Position numbers and translations under genes: made by a program. From positions 1-49,644 of the forward strand of contig UROG01000014.1 in NCBI GenBank assembly GCA_900549485.1: a stretch of DNA of 49,644 bases, given 5' to 3'. Every line of letters starts with the position of its first letter. Position 1 is the first letter of the stretch. This document shows positions 7,262 to 15,353 of this stretch, one piece after another. The notes below the pieces were generated by a model. The model worked only from the letters and a program-made list of their open reading frames with translations. It did not search any database and had not been told where the DNA came from. Source of the stretch: an uncultured Eubacteriales bacterium (GTDB lineage Bacteria; Bacillota; Clostridia; Oscillospirales; Oscillospiraceae).

Positions 7262-8377
7262 ATGAATTACAGACTTTGCGTTCCCTGCCTGCTCGGACTT
7301 GAAGCTCTTATTGCGGATGAACTGAAGCGAATGGGAGCTGAAAATGTTGCTTCCGAGAATGGCAGGGTTTATTTTAGCGGCGACGAAAGCTTGATTGCGA
7401 GAGCTAATATCAATCTCCGCGTAGGTGAACGCATACTGCTTGAATTGGGAAAGTTCGACGCGTTCACCTTCGATGAGCTTTTTGAAAAGACAAAAGCGCT
7501 CCCGTGGGAATCAATCATCCCGCGCGACGCCGCTTTTCCCGTCAAGGGGCACAGTCTCAACTCAAAACTTTTTTCCGTCAGTGATTGTCAGAAAATAATA
7601 AAAAAAGCCGTCGCGGAAAGGCTGAAAAGCGTTTACGGAATCGAATGGTTTCCGGAGACCGGCGAACTTTATCAGATCCAGTTTGCAATAATGAAGGACA
7701 GCGTATCCATGTGCATCGACACCACGGGCGACGGCCTTCACAAGCGCGGATATCGCCCCGCCCATAATGCCGCTCCGCTGAAAGAGACGATGGCCGCAGC
7801 AATGGTCAAGCTTTCCCGTTACAGAGGCAGGGATGATTTTTGCGATCCGTTCTGCGGCAGCGGCACGATCCCGATAGAAGCCGCGCTCATAGCAAAAAAC
7901 CGTGCGCCGGGACTTTACCGCAGGTTCTCCGCCTGCAATTGGCGCTGGATAGACAAAAATCTCTGGGAGCAGGAGCGCGAGCTTGCGGTATCCAAGGAAT
8001 ATAACGGGGATTACCGTATCGTCGGCTCCGATATCGATCCGAAAGCTATTGAGATCGCAAACGAAAATGCAAGGCGTGCAGGTGTTGCCGATATTATACG
8101 CTTTGAAACCGCGGACGCCGTGAAGTTTGACCGTAAGACCAGCCGCGGCGTTATAGTCACAAACCCACCGTACGGGGAAAGAATAATGGAAAAGCAGCAG
8201 GCGGAGGAACTTTACAGAGCTTTCGGAAAAAGGTACCTTGCAAGCGAGAACTGGCAGCTGTATCTTCTCTCATCGCACACCGAATTTGAACGCTGTTTCG
8301 GTAAAACCGCGGACAAAAAGCGCAAGCTCTATAACGGCATGATCAAATGCGACCTTTTTATGTACCTGGATCGTTAA
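7262..8377 (+). CDS. rlmL: THUMP-domain rRNA (guanine-N2)-methyltransferase, RlmL/YpsC type
   Basis: Predicted 23S rRNA m2G methyltransferase (the N-terminal methyltransferase half of E. coli RlmL; B. subtilis YpsC). The N-terminal 150 residues form the ferredoxin-like plus THUMP RNA-binding region (LCVPCLLGLEALIADELKRM start). The Rossmann methyltransferase follows with SAM motif FCDPFCGSGTIPIEAALIA, acidic motif GSDIDPKAIEIA and catalytic NPPYGER. At 371 residues it matches the Firmicutes family. The start has a CGGAGG site. It is followed 27 bases later by the lipid kinase gene, with no terminator between them, so the two are likely co-transcribed. Confidence 0.92.
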   Translation: MNYRLCVPCLLGLEALIADELKRMGAENVASENGRVYFSGDESLIARANINLRVGERILLELGKFDAFTFDELFEKTKALPWESIIPRDAAFPVKGHSLNSKLFSVSDCQKIIKKAVAERLKSVYGIEWFPETGELYQIQFAIMKDSVSMCIDTTGDGLHKRGYRPAHNAAPLKETMAAAMVKLSRYRGRDDFCDPFCGSGTIPIEAALIAKNRAPGLYRRFSACNWRWIDKNLWEQERELAVSKEYNGDYRIVGSDIDPKAIEIANENARRAGVADIIRFETADAVKFDRKTSRGVIVTNPPYGERIMEKQQAEELYRAFGKRYLASENWQLYLLSSHTEFERCFGKTADKKRKLYNGMIKCDLFMYLDR

Positions 8378-8404
8378 AAAATATAAATGATCGGAGATAA
8401 GCAA

Positions 8405-9319
8405 TTGAAACATTTATTTATTGTAAATCCCATCGCCGGCGGACGGAACGCAGCGCCGGAGGTTGCCGAAAAAGTCAGAGCCGCATTTGAAAACCGCACG
8501 GACGAATACGAAATTTATGTCACTAAAGCCCCCATGGATGCAACGGAAAAAATAAAGGAGGACGCTGCACTCTATGACAGCCTGCGCGTTTACGCCTGCG
8601 GCGGCGACGGCACTTTCAACGAATGTGTATGCGGCGCGGCAGGGCTTGAAAATGTGTCGCTCGCGCCTTTCCCGACGGGTACCGGAAACGACTTCTGCCG
8701 CATGTTCGGAGAAGAGGCCGGACTGTATCATGATATAAACCGGCTTCTGGACGGCAAGGAAAGAAAGATCGACCTCATTGACTGCAACGGGCGTCTGTGC
8801 GCCAATATATGCTCGGTCGGCATAGATGCAAGGATCGGCACAGATGTGCATAAATACAGCCATATTCCTCTTATAGGCGGCGCTACCGGTTACGTTGTTT
8901 CCGCAATCATAAACGTATTTAAAGGGATATCAAGAAAAATGACCGTCAGATGCGGGACGTTTACGCAGGAGGGCGAACACTCCCTCATCTGCGTATGCAA
9001 CGGAAGATTTTACGGCGGCGGCTTTAATCCGAGTCTGTATGCAAGACCCGACGACGGCGAGCTTGATTTTTACATAGTAAAAAAAGTCAGCCTGCTCGCT
9101 TTTGCCGCGCTTATCGGCAAATATGCAGCCGGCAGAGCCGATGAAATACCCAAGTATATCACTCACCTCCGCGGCACCGAAATAAGCATCGATTTTGAAG
9201 AAGAAAACGTCATCAACATCGACGGAGAGGCCATGTTTGCAAAAAACGTTGTTATGCGTCTTGTCCCTCACGCACTCAATCTTGTCATCCCGACCGGCAT
9301 GACTTTTTTTGACAAATAA
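8405..9319 (+). CDS. diacylglycerol/lipid kinase, DagK-YegS family
   Basis: Phosphorylates diacylglycerol or a related lipid with ATP, recycling it to phosphatidic acid at the membrane. Family motifs: HLFIVNPIAGG at the start, GGDGTFNECV for nucleotide binding, PTGTGNDFCR, and VCNGRFYGGGFNPS. The C-terminal beta domain ends with INIDGE, typical of DgkB-like enzymes. I choose the TTG at 8405 (MKHLFIVNPIAGG) because GGAG lies 8 bases ahead of it, whereas the in-frame ATG at 8387 has no ribosome binding site. The product is then 304 residues, the usual length. Confidence 0.9.
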   Translation: MKHLFIVNPIAGGRNAAPEVAEKVRAAFENRTDEYEIYVTKAPMDATEKIKEDAALYDSLRVYACGGDGTFNECVCGAAGLENVSLAPFPTGTGNDFCRMFGEEAGLYHDINRLLDGKERKIDLIDCNGRLCANICSVGIDARIGTDVHKYSHIPLIGGATGYVVSAIINVFKGISRKMTVRCGTFTQEGEHSLICVCNGRFYGGGFNPSLYARPDDGELDFYIVKKVSLLAFAALIGKYAAGRADEIPKYITHLRGTEISIDFEEENVINIDGEAMFAKNVVMRLVPHALNLVIPTGMTFFDK

Positions 9320-9393
9320 CCCTCTGATGAGACGTTTTCGAAATTCGTAATAAAAAATTAATAAATTTGTACGCGTTTTTTTGCAGATAGCTC

Positions 9394-9463
9394 TTGCAAA
9401 ATAGAAAATTTGTGTTATTATAAGCATCGTTAGCACTCAAGGTTTATGAGTGCTAACGATGCT
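9394..9463 (+). promoter_or_regulatory. groESL promoter with extended CIRCE operator
   Basis: TTGCAA (9394-9399) and TATTAT (9416-9421) are separated by 16 bases. A perfect CIRCE element, TTAGCACTC-N9-GAGTGCTAA (9430-9456), follows at the transcription start; HrcA binds this in heat-shock control. Both arms are extended outward by AGCATCG / CGATGCT, giving 16-base arms (9423-9463). hrcA itself is not in the window. Confidence 0.93.
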
Positions 9464-9496
9464 GATTTTGTTAATATAAAATTGGAGGTATAGATT

Positions 9497-9781
9497 ATGA
9501 AATTAAAACCCTTGGCTGACAGAGTTGTTCTGAAGCAGAACGCCGCAGAAGAGCGCACATCTTCCGGTATCTTTCTCACTGCTTCGGCGCAGGAAAAGCC
9601 TGAAGTATACGAGGTCGTTGAAGTAGGCCCCGGCGGAATGGTTGACGGCAACGAAGTGAAAATGATCGTTTCCGCAGGTCAGAATGTTCTTGTCGGCAAG
9701 TACACAGGAACCAAGGTCAAGCTGGATGACGTTGAATATACAATAGTCCGTCAGAGCGATATCCTCGCGGTTCTTGAGTGA
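9497..9781 (+). CDS. groES: co-chaperonin GroES (Hsp10)
   Basis: The heptameric lid of the GroEL chamber. The 94-residue sequence has LKPLADRVVLKQ, the mobile-loop region TSSGIFLTASAQEKP, GPGGMVDGNEVKM and the C-terminal EYTIVRQSDILAVLE. In the mobile loop the usual hydrophobic tripeptide is IFL. GGAGGT precedes the ATG. It is the first gene of the CIRCE-controlled operon, 38 bases before groEL. Confidence 0.97.
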   Translation: MKLKPLADRVVLKQNAAEERTSSGIFLTASAQEKPEVYEVVEVGPGGMVDGNEVKMIVSAGQNVLVGKYTGTKVKLDDVEYTIVRQSDILAVLE

Positions 9782-9819
9782 CTTTATCATTTCTCATATA
9801 TAGTTGGAGGTAATAAATT

Positions 9820-11445
9820 ATGGCAAAAAAGATAATATACGGTGAAGAAGCAAGAAAAGCTATTGAACGCGGCGTAAACCAGCTCGCGGATACCGTGAAA
9901 ATAACTCTCGGTCCTAAAGGCAGAAATGTTGTCCTCGATAAGAAATTCGGATCTCCTCTCATTACCAATGACGGTGTAACCATTGCAAAGGAGATCGAAC
10001 TTGAGGATGCTTTTGAAAATATGGGTGCACAGCTCATTAAGGAAGTTTCCACCAAAACCAATGATGTCGCCGGCGACGGTACGACTTCCGCAACCATTCT
10101 CGCTCAGGCAATGATCAACGAAGGCCTCAAGAATCTCGCGGCCGGTGCAAACCCCATGGTCATGAGAAAGGGCATCCAGAAGGCAACCGCAGCAGCCGTT
10201 GAAGCTATCAAAGCCGCTTCACAGCCTGTCAGCGGTGCAAATGATATCGCACGTGTAGGCACGATCTCTTCCGGCGACGAGGTTATCGGCTCCCTTATCA
10301 GCGAGGCAATGGAAAAGGTCAGTCAGAACGGCGTTATCACCATCGAAGAGTCCAAGACTGCCGAGACTTACAGCGACGTAGTCGAAGGTATGCAGTTTGA
10401 CCGCGGTTACCTCTCTCCCTATATGGCGACTGATATGGACAAAATGGAAGCAGTCATTGACGATGCTCTCATTCTTATTACCGATAAGAAGATCAGCAAT
10501 ATTCAGGACATCCTTCCTCTGCTTGAGCAGATAGTCAAGGCTGGCCGCAAGCTTCTCATCATTGCCGAGGATATCGAAGGCGAAGCCCTTGCGACCATTA
10601 TCCTCAACAAGCTGCGCGGAACCTTCACCTGCGTATGCGTCAAGGCTCCCGGATTCGGCGACAGGCGCAAGGAAATGCTTCAGGATATAGCGATCCTCAC
10701 CGGCGGTCAGGTCATCTCCTCCGAACTCGGTATGGAGCTTAAGGATGCCGACATCAGCATGCTCGGTCAGGCTCATCAGGTCAAGGTCACCAAGGAAAAT
10801 ACCGTTATCGTTGACGGCGCAGGCAATTCTGCCGATATAAAGGCGCGTGTCGCTCAGATCGAGCACGCTATCTCTACCACCACTTCCGATTATGACCGTG
10901 AGAAGCTTCAGGAGCGTCTTGCAAAGCTCAGCGGCGGCGTTGCCGTTATAAAGGTCGGTGCAGCAACCGAGACCGAAATGAAAGAAAAGAAGCTGCGTAT
11001 CGAGGACGCGCTCAACGCTACACGTGCAGCAGTTGCAGAAGGTATCGTACCCGGCGGCGGAACCGCATATGTTCTCGCTTCCAAGACGGCCGACAAGCTC
11101 GTGACGTCTCTCACAGGCGATGAAAAGACCGGCGCTGCCATTATCGCAAAGGCTCTTAAAGCTCCTATCATGCAGATCGCTTCCAACGCAGGACTCGAGG
11201 GCGCGGTCATTCTCAATAATGTTTACAGCAGCAAGAAGGTCAATTACGGCTTCGATGCAGCAAACGATAAGTACGGCGATATGGTCGAAATGGGCATCGT
11301 TGATCCTACCAAGGTTTGCCGCAGTGCGCTTGAGAATGCAGCTTCCGTTTCCGCGATGGTTCTCACTACCGAGAGCCTCGTTGCCGACATTCCCGAGAAG
11401 AATCCTCCCATGCCCGCAGCTCCCGACATGGGCGGCATGTACTAA
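9820..11445 (+). CDS. groEL: chaperonin GroEL (Hsp60)
   Basis: ATP-driven protein-folding chamber, 541 residues. Seen: KITLGPKGRNVVLDKKFG, the ATP-binding DVAGDGTTSATILAQ, apical-domain residues around MQFDRGYLSPYM, and AAVAEGIVPGGGTAYVLA. The C terminus is a short PDMGGMY tail and not a long GGM repeat. The ribosome binding site is GGAGGT. It is followed by repeats and two hairpins before the convergent hydrolase gene. Confidence 0.98.
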   Translation: MAKKIIYGEEARKAIERGVNQLADTVKITLGPKGRNVVLDKKFGSPLITNDGVTIAKEIELEDAFENMGAQLIKEVSTKTNDVAGDGTTSATILAQAMINEGLKNLAAGANPMVMRKGIQKATAAAVEAIKAASQPVSGANDIARVGTISSGDEVIGSLISEAMEKVSQNGVITIEESKTAETYSDVVEGMQFDRGYLSPYMATDMDKMEAVIDDALILITDKKISNIQDILPLLEQIVKAGRKLLIIAEDIEGEALATIILNKLRGTFTCVCVKAPGFGDRRKEMLQDIAILTGGQVISSELGMELKDADISMLGQAHQVKVTKENTVIVDGAGNSADIKARVAQIEHAISTTTSDYDREKLQERLAKLSGGVAVIKVGAATETEMKEKKLRIEDALNATRAAVAEGIVPGGGTAYVLASKTADKLVTSLTGDEKTGAAIIAKALKAPIMQIASNAGLEGAVILNNVYSSKKVNYGFDAANDKYGDMVEMGIVDPTKVCRSALENAASVSAMVLTTESLVADIPEKNPPMPAAPDMGGMY

Positions 11446-11499
11446 GAGACACCGCAAAGGCTTGAAATCGCTTGACATTTTGAATGCGCAAAAGCGGAT

Positions 11500-11527
11500 T
11501 TACGCCAAACTTACGCCACTTACGCCA
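11500..11527 (+). repeat. three closely spaced TTACGCCA direct repeats
   Basis: TTACGCCA occurs at 11500-11507, 11511-11518 and 11520-11527, spaced 11 and 9 bases. It lies between the groEL stop codon and its terminator. Such short direct repeats next to a terminator could be a scar or attachment-site remnant; this is inference. Confidence 0.6.
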
Positions 11528-11555
11528 AAAATTCAAGCGCATTATAGGGTAACAG

Positions 11556-11593
11556 AAATCGGCACCTGCCTCAAAAGCAGGTGTCGATTTTTA
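11556..11593 (+). terminator. groESL terminator
   Basis: AAATCGGCACCTGC pairs with GCAGGTGTCGATTT (one G-T pair) around a short A-rich loop, then TTTATGTTTT. Confidence 0.85.
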
Positions 11594-11604
11594 TGTTTTG
11601 AAAA

Positions 11605-11649
11605 AATGTTGGGTGTGACACATCCTCGCCGGATGTGTACCCCAACATT
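11605..11649. terminator. second, longer hairpin between convergent genes
   Basis: AATGTTGGG with CACATCC pairs with GGATGTG and CCCAACATT across a mismatch bulge. T-rich sequence follows on both strands. It likely terminates the hydrolase transcript from the minus side. Confidence 0.75.
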
Positions 11650-11673
11650 TATTTTAGAACCTTTATTTTGAAA

Positions 11674-12624
11674 TCATATAGTGCCTTCTGTTTCAGGCAT
11701 ACGGTCATTCAGCCATTCCAGAATGTCGTTATAAACCGCATCACGGTTGGTTTCATTGAGCATTTCATGCCTGCCGCCAGGATAAAGGCGGATCATCACG
11801 TCGTGCAGACCGGCATCGCAGAAAGCTTTGTATGCCCTTTCCACTCCTTTGCCGTAATCGCCGACAGGGTCGGCATCGCCGGACATGAAATATACGGGCT
11901 TGCTCTTGTCCATTTTTGCGATATTGGATTTTGAAGTAATATATTTAAGGCCATTCATCATGTCGCGGTAAAGACTTGCCGTGCATACAAAGCCGCACAT
12001 GGGGTCGGCAATGTATTTGTCAACTTCCTTTTCGTCACGGCTCAACCAGTCAAACTTCGTTCTCGGTTTTTCTATTTTGTCGAGATATGATCCGAAAGCT
12101 ATATCGTCAAGCATTTTGCCGCTGCTGTACGGACCGTTTTTGAGCACCAGCGCCTCGGCAATAATATTTCCCCCGAGCACTGTGAGCGCATCCTGATGTC
12201 CGGTGCCGCTTAGAATGGCATAATCATATTTATCCGGATGGTCGATCATATAGTTCCTTGTAAGAAAGCTGCCCATCGAATGACCGAACATGACATACGG
12301 GATACCAGGGTTTTCGGCAGCGGCGATATCATGTAGAAGAGCCAAATCGCTTACGACATGCTTCCAGCCGTCTTTTTCCGCAAAAAAACCTTTTTCACTG
12401 CCGATAAGTACGGATTTTCCGTGACCGAGATGATCATCCGCGTATACGGCAAATCCGTTTTCGGCGAGAAAACGCATAAAATCAGTATAGCGCCCGCAAT
12501 GCTCCGCAATGCCGTGGGCTATCTGCACAACGGCTCTCGGCGTGCTGTCGGTGAGACATTTTTTTACGTGAATTTTGTTGATTCCGGTACTGGATTTGAA
12601 TGTGAAATCAGAAAAAACGGGCAT
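11674..12624 (-). CDS. alpha/beta hydrolase, monoacylglycerol lipase/lysophospholipase-like
   Basis: Predicted serine ester hydrolase of the serine aminopeptidase S33/monoglyceride lipase group. The cytosolic 316-residue protein has the oxyanion strand VQIAHGIAEHCGRY, nucleophile elbow GHSMGS, an acidic residue in SGDADPVGDYG and the catalytic histidine in YPGGRHEMLNE. These are the ordered Ser-Asp-His triad. No signal peptide or membrane anchor. The ATG is preceded by GGAGG. Monocistronic: hairpins bound it on the left, and the ackA terminator lies upstream. Natural substrate (lysolipid, monoglyceride, short ester) cannot be told from sequence. Confidence 0.88.
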   Translation of the reverse strand: MPVFSDFTFKSSTGINKIHVKKCLTDSTPRAVVQIAHGIAEHCGRYTDFMRFLAENGFAVYADDHLGHGKSVLIGSEKGFFAEKDGWKHVVSDLALLHDIAAAENPGIPYVMFGHSMGSFLTRNYMIDHPDKYDYAILSGTGHQDALTVLGGNIIAEALVLKNGPYSSGKMLDDIAFGSYLDKIEKPRTKFDWLSRDEKEVDKYIADPMCGFVCTASLYRDMMNGLKYITSKSNIAKMDKSKPVYFMSGDADPVGDYGKGVERAYKAFCDAGLHDVMIRLYPGGRHEMLNETNRDAVYNDILEWLNDRMPETEGTI

Positions 12625-12653
12625 AACGATCCTCCGTGAATATAAAAGTTAGA

Positions 12654-12685
12654 AAATGCTCCTCCCGTAAAAGAGAGGAGCATTT
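12654..12685 (-). terminator. terminator of ackA
   Basis: AAATGCTCCTC-TC pairs with GGGAGGAGCATTT on the minus strand, followed by TCTAACTTTTAT. Confidence 0.8.
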
Positions 12686-12689
12686 CGAG

Positions 12690-13889
12690 TTATTTGCTTA
12701 CTATTTCACAGGTGTCGCGGGCGATAACAAGCTCCTCATTTGTGGGGATGACGAAAACCTTGACCTTGGAATCGGGAGTGGAGATCATGATATCTTCACC
12801 GCGTTTTGAGTTGGCTGCATCGTCGATCTTAACGCCGAGATAGCCAAAGTACTCGGAAATCGCCTTGCGTGTCTCGGCACTGTTTTCTCCGACGCCTGCG
12901 GTATAGACAATAGCGTCCACGCCGTTCATTGCGGCCACATATGCCCCGACGTCTTTTGCGACCCAATAGTGGAACATATCGAGCGCGAGCGCGGCGCGCT
13001 TGTTGCCCTCTTCGGCTGCCTTGTCCAGATCGCGGAAGTCGGAGGAGATGCCGGATATACCCTGTACGCCGGATTTCTTGTTGAGAATATTGAGCATTTC
13101 GTCAATGTCAAGATCATACTTGTGCATGATATACTGCATTACGCCCGGATCGAGGTCGCCGCAGCGGGTGCCCATGGGAAGACCGACCAGAGGCGTGAAG
13201 CCCATGGAGGTATCAACGCACTTGCCATGATCTATTGCGCATATTGAAGAACCGTTGCCCATGTGGCAGGAAACGATCTTGAGCTCTTCGATCGGACGGC
13301 CCATAAGTTCTGCGCAACGCTTGGAAACGTAGCGGTGAGATGTGCCGTGAAAGCCGTAGCGGCGCACACCGTCTTTTTCATAGTATTCATAAGGAATGGC
13401 ATACATATATGCCTTGCTGGGCATTGTCTGGTGGAAAGCGGTATCAAATACGGCTACCATGGGCACATCGCCCATAACCGCCTTGCAAGCGTTTATGCCG
13501 GTAATATTTGCGGGGTTATGCAGAGGCGCAAAGGGAGTGCACTCATCAAGAGTTTTCATGACATCGTCGTTGATAAGCACGGAGCTTGCAAACTTTTCAC
13601 CGCCGTGGACGACACGGTGACCGACCGCGTCGATCTCCTTCATCGAAGCGACGACGCCGTACTCGGCGCTGGTGAGCTTGTCAATAACTGCGGCGATAGC
13701 CTCGGAATGGGTAGGCAGAGCAATGTCCTCGTTGAATACGGGCTTTCCGCCGACCAGAGGGCTGTGCTTGAGATGCCCGTCGATACCTATGCGCTCACAC
13801 AGACCCTTAGCCATCACTTTCTCGGTCTCCATATCAATAAGCTGATATTTAAGAGAGGAGCTGCCGGCATTGATAACAAGAATTTTCAT
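12690..13889 (-). CDS. ackA: acetate kinase
   Basis: Converts acetyl phosphate and ADP to acetate and ATP, the energy-yielding last step of acetate fermentation. The 399-residue protein starts MKILVINAGSSSLKYQLI and contains VGHRVVHGGEKF, AVFDTAFHQTMP, RRYGFHGTSHRYV, SCHMGNGSS and YTAGVGENS, all acetokinase signatures. The start at 13889 is chosen over upstream in-frame ATGs because AAGGAAAG lies just ahead and the family begins here. No phosphotransacetylase gene is adjacent. The divergent neighbour is tmcAL, which itself uses acetate. Confidence 0.97.
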   Translation of the reverse strand: MKILVINAGSSSLKYQLIDMETEKVMAKGLCERIGIDGHLKHSPLVGGKPVFNEDIALPTHSEAIAAVIDKLTSAEYGVVASMKEIDAVGHRVVHGGEKFASSVLINDDVMKTLDECTPFAPLHNPANITGINACKAVMGDVPMVAVFDTAFHQTMPSKAYMYAIPYEYYEKDGVRRYGFHGTSHRYVSKRCAELMGRPIEELKIVSCHMGNGSSICAIDHGKCVDTSMGFTPLVGLPMGTRCGDLDPGVMQYIMHKYDLDIDEMLNILNKKSGVQGISGISSDFRDLDKAAEEGNKRAALALDMFHYWVAKDVGAYVAAMNGVDAIVYTAGVGENSAETRKAISEYFGYLGVKIDDAANSKRGEDIMISTPDSKVKVFVIPTNEELVIARDTCEIVSK

Positions 13890-14000
13890 TTTTTCTTTCC
13901 TTCCTATTGTAAATAAATTGCTGATTAAGTAAAATAGATACAAAGCTATTTTAATACAAATATTGCAAAACGCAAGACTTTTTTGACGGAGTAATAAAAT

Positions 14001-15206
14001 ATGAAGATCGCGGGCATCGTTGCGGAATATAATCCATTTCATATGGGACACAAATATCACATTGAAAAAACAAGGGAACTGCTCGGCGAATGCTCGGTCG
14101 TGTGTGTCATGTCCGGCGATTTTGTCCAGAGAGGCGAGCCGGCTCTGTTTTCAAAATACGCAAGGGCGGAGGCGGCGTGTAAGTGCGGCGCAGATCTTGT
14201 GGTAGAGCTCCCTCTCCCGTGGGCGCTTGCTTCCGCCGAAGGTTTTGCAAGGGGGGCGGTCGGACTGCTATCCGACCTCGGCGCGGAGTATATCAGCTTT
14301 GGCAGTGAAACGGGAGACACGGAAGCAATCGGATGTGCGGCAGATGTGCTGGGCAGTGAAGGGTATATTGAAACAGTCAAAAAAATATTGAATAAAGAAC
14401 CGGAAATGAGCTTTGCGGCGGCAAGGGAAAAAGCGATGCGCAGTATCGCGGGGAGCGGCTGCGCGGAAATTATCATAGGGGCAAACGACAGTCTTGCCGC
14501 CGAATACCTCAAAGCGATAAGGATGCTTGATTTGAATATACGGCCGCTTGCGGTAAAAAGAGAAGGGAACGGGCATGACGGATTCGGCAAAGAGGGCTTT
14601 CTGTCAGCTTCAGAGATCAGGAAACGCTTTTTCGGCGGGGAGGATATATTGCGCTTTATTCCGGACGGTGCAGCGGAGGTCTTTTCCCGGGAAATAAACG
14701 CGGGCAGGGTGATAAATAAGGAACTTTTTGAAACCGCAGCGCTTGCGCGGATGAGAGCCTTTGATGAAGAATATTTTCTCTCTCTTCCGGATTCAAAGGA
14801 CGGACTGGGGAACAGGTTTTTCAGAGAAAGCCGCACCTGCGCCGCACTTGACGGACTTTATGACGCGGTGAAAACAAAAAAATACGCAATGTCGCGAATA
14901 AGGCGTGTTTCAATGTGCGCTCTGCTTGGCATTGAAGCCGGTATGAGCGGCGGCAGACCGCCGTACGCAAGGGTGCTTGCGGCAAATGAAAACGGGTGCA
15001 TGGTACTCAGAAAAGTATCCGATGAAAAGAAACTGCCGCTGATCACCAAACCGGCGGAAATAAACAAATATGACAATAAATTACAAGAATTGTTCGCCGC
15101 GGGCGTATACGCGCATGACGTTTTTGCACTCTGCTATGCGGAGAAAGGCGAGAGAACGGGCGGTAAAGAATGGCGGATTTCACCCAAAATTGTTAAACTT
15201 GAATAA
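14001..15206 (+). CDS. tmcAL: tRNA(Met) cytidine acetate ligase
   Basis: TmcAL (YlbM family) makes N4-acetylcytidine at the wobble position of elongator tRNA-Met from acetate and ATP through acetyl-AMP. The N terminus GIVAEYNPFHMGHKYHI carries the nucleotidyltransferase HxGH motif (residues 14-17). VMSGDFVQRGEPAL, GADLVVELP, FGSETGD and KREGNGHDG are family hallmarks. At 401 residues it has the usual length. The ATG has a GGAG site. It is transcribed away from ackA across a 111-base gap; the two genes are often neighbours in Firmicutes. Confidence 0.94.
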   Translation: MKIAGIVAEYNPFHMGHKYHIEKTRELLGECSVVCVMSGDFVQRGEPALFSKYARAEAACKCGADLVVELPLPWALASAEGFARGAVGLLSDLGAEYISFGSETGDTEAIGCAADVLGSEGYIETVKKILNKEPEMSFAAAREKAMRSIAGSGCAEIIIGANDSLAAEYLKAIRMLDLNIRPLAVKREGNGHDGFGKEGFLSASEIRKRFFGGEDILRFIPDGAAEVFSREINAGRVINKELFETAALARMRAFDEEYFLSLPDSKDGLGNRFFRESRTCAALDGLYDAVKTKKYAMSRIRRVSMCALLGIEAGMSGGRPPYARVLAANENGCMVLRKVSDEKKLPLITKPAEINKYDNKLQELFAAGVYAHDVFALCYAEKGERTGGKEWRISPKIVKLE

Positions 15207-15353
15207 AACCGGCAGGCGTGATAAAAAAATTTAGTAAAAATTGTTAATTGAAATTATGTTAATGATAGTTCATAATCATAACATCGTTGAAGCAAATACA
15301 TGTGTCCGCGAATCGGGGACACTTTCAGCGAAATATATTTGGAGGAAAAGAAA

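Noticed and set aside
10219..11478. 419-residue open frame antisense to groEL
   Set aside because: Shadow of the biased groEL codon use; composition not protein-like and no own promoter or start signal.
13890..14060. N-terminal extension of acetate kinase
   Set aside because: Would overlap the divergent tmcAL gene; acetate kinases begin at MKILVINAGSSS and a ribosome binding site is present there.
15300..15322. GTGTCC/GGACAC hairpin before livK operon 1 as a T-box or amino acid riboswitch
   Set aside because: No T-box sequence (TGGNACC) or known aptamer core is visible in the short leader.
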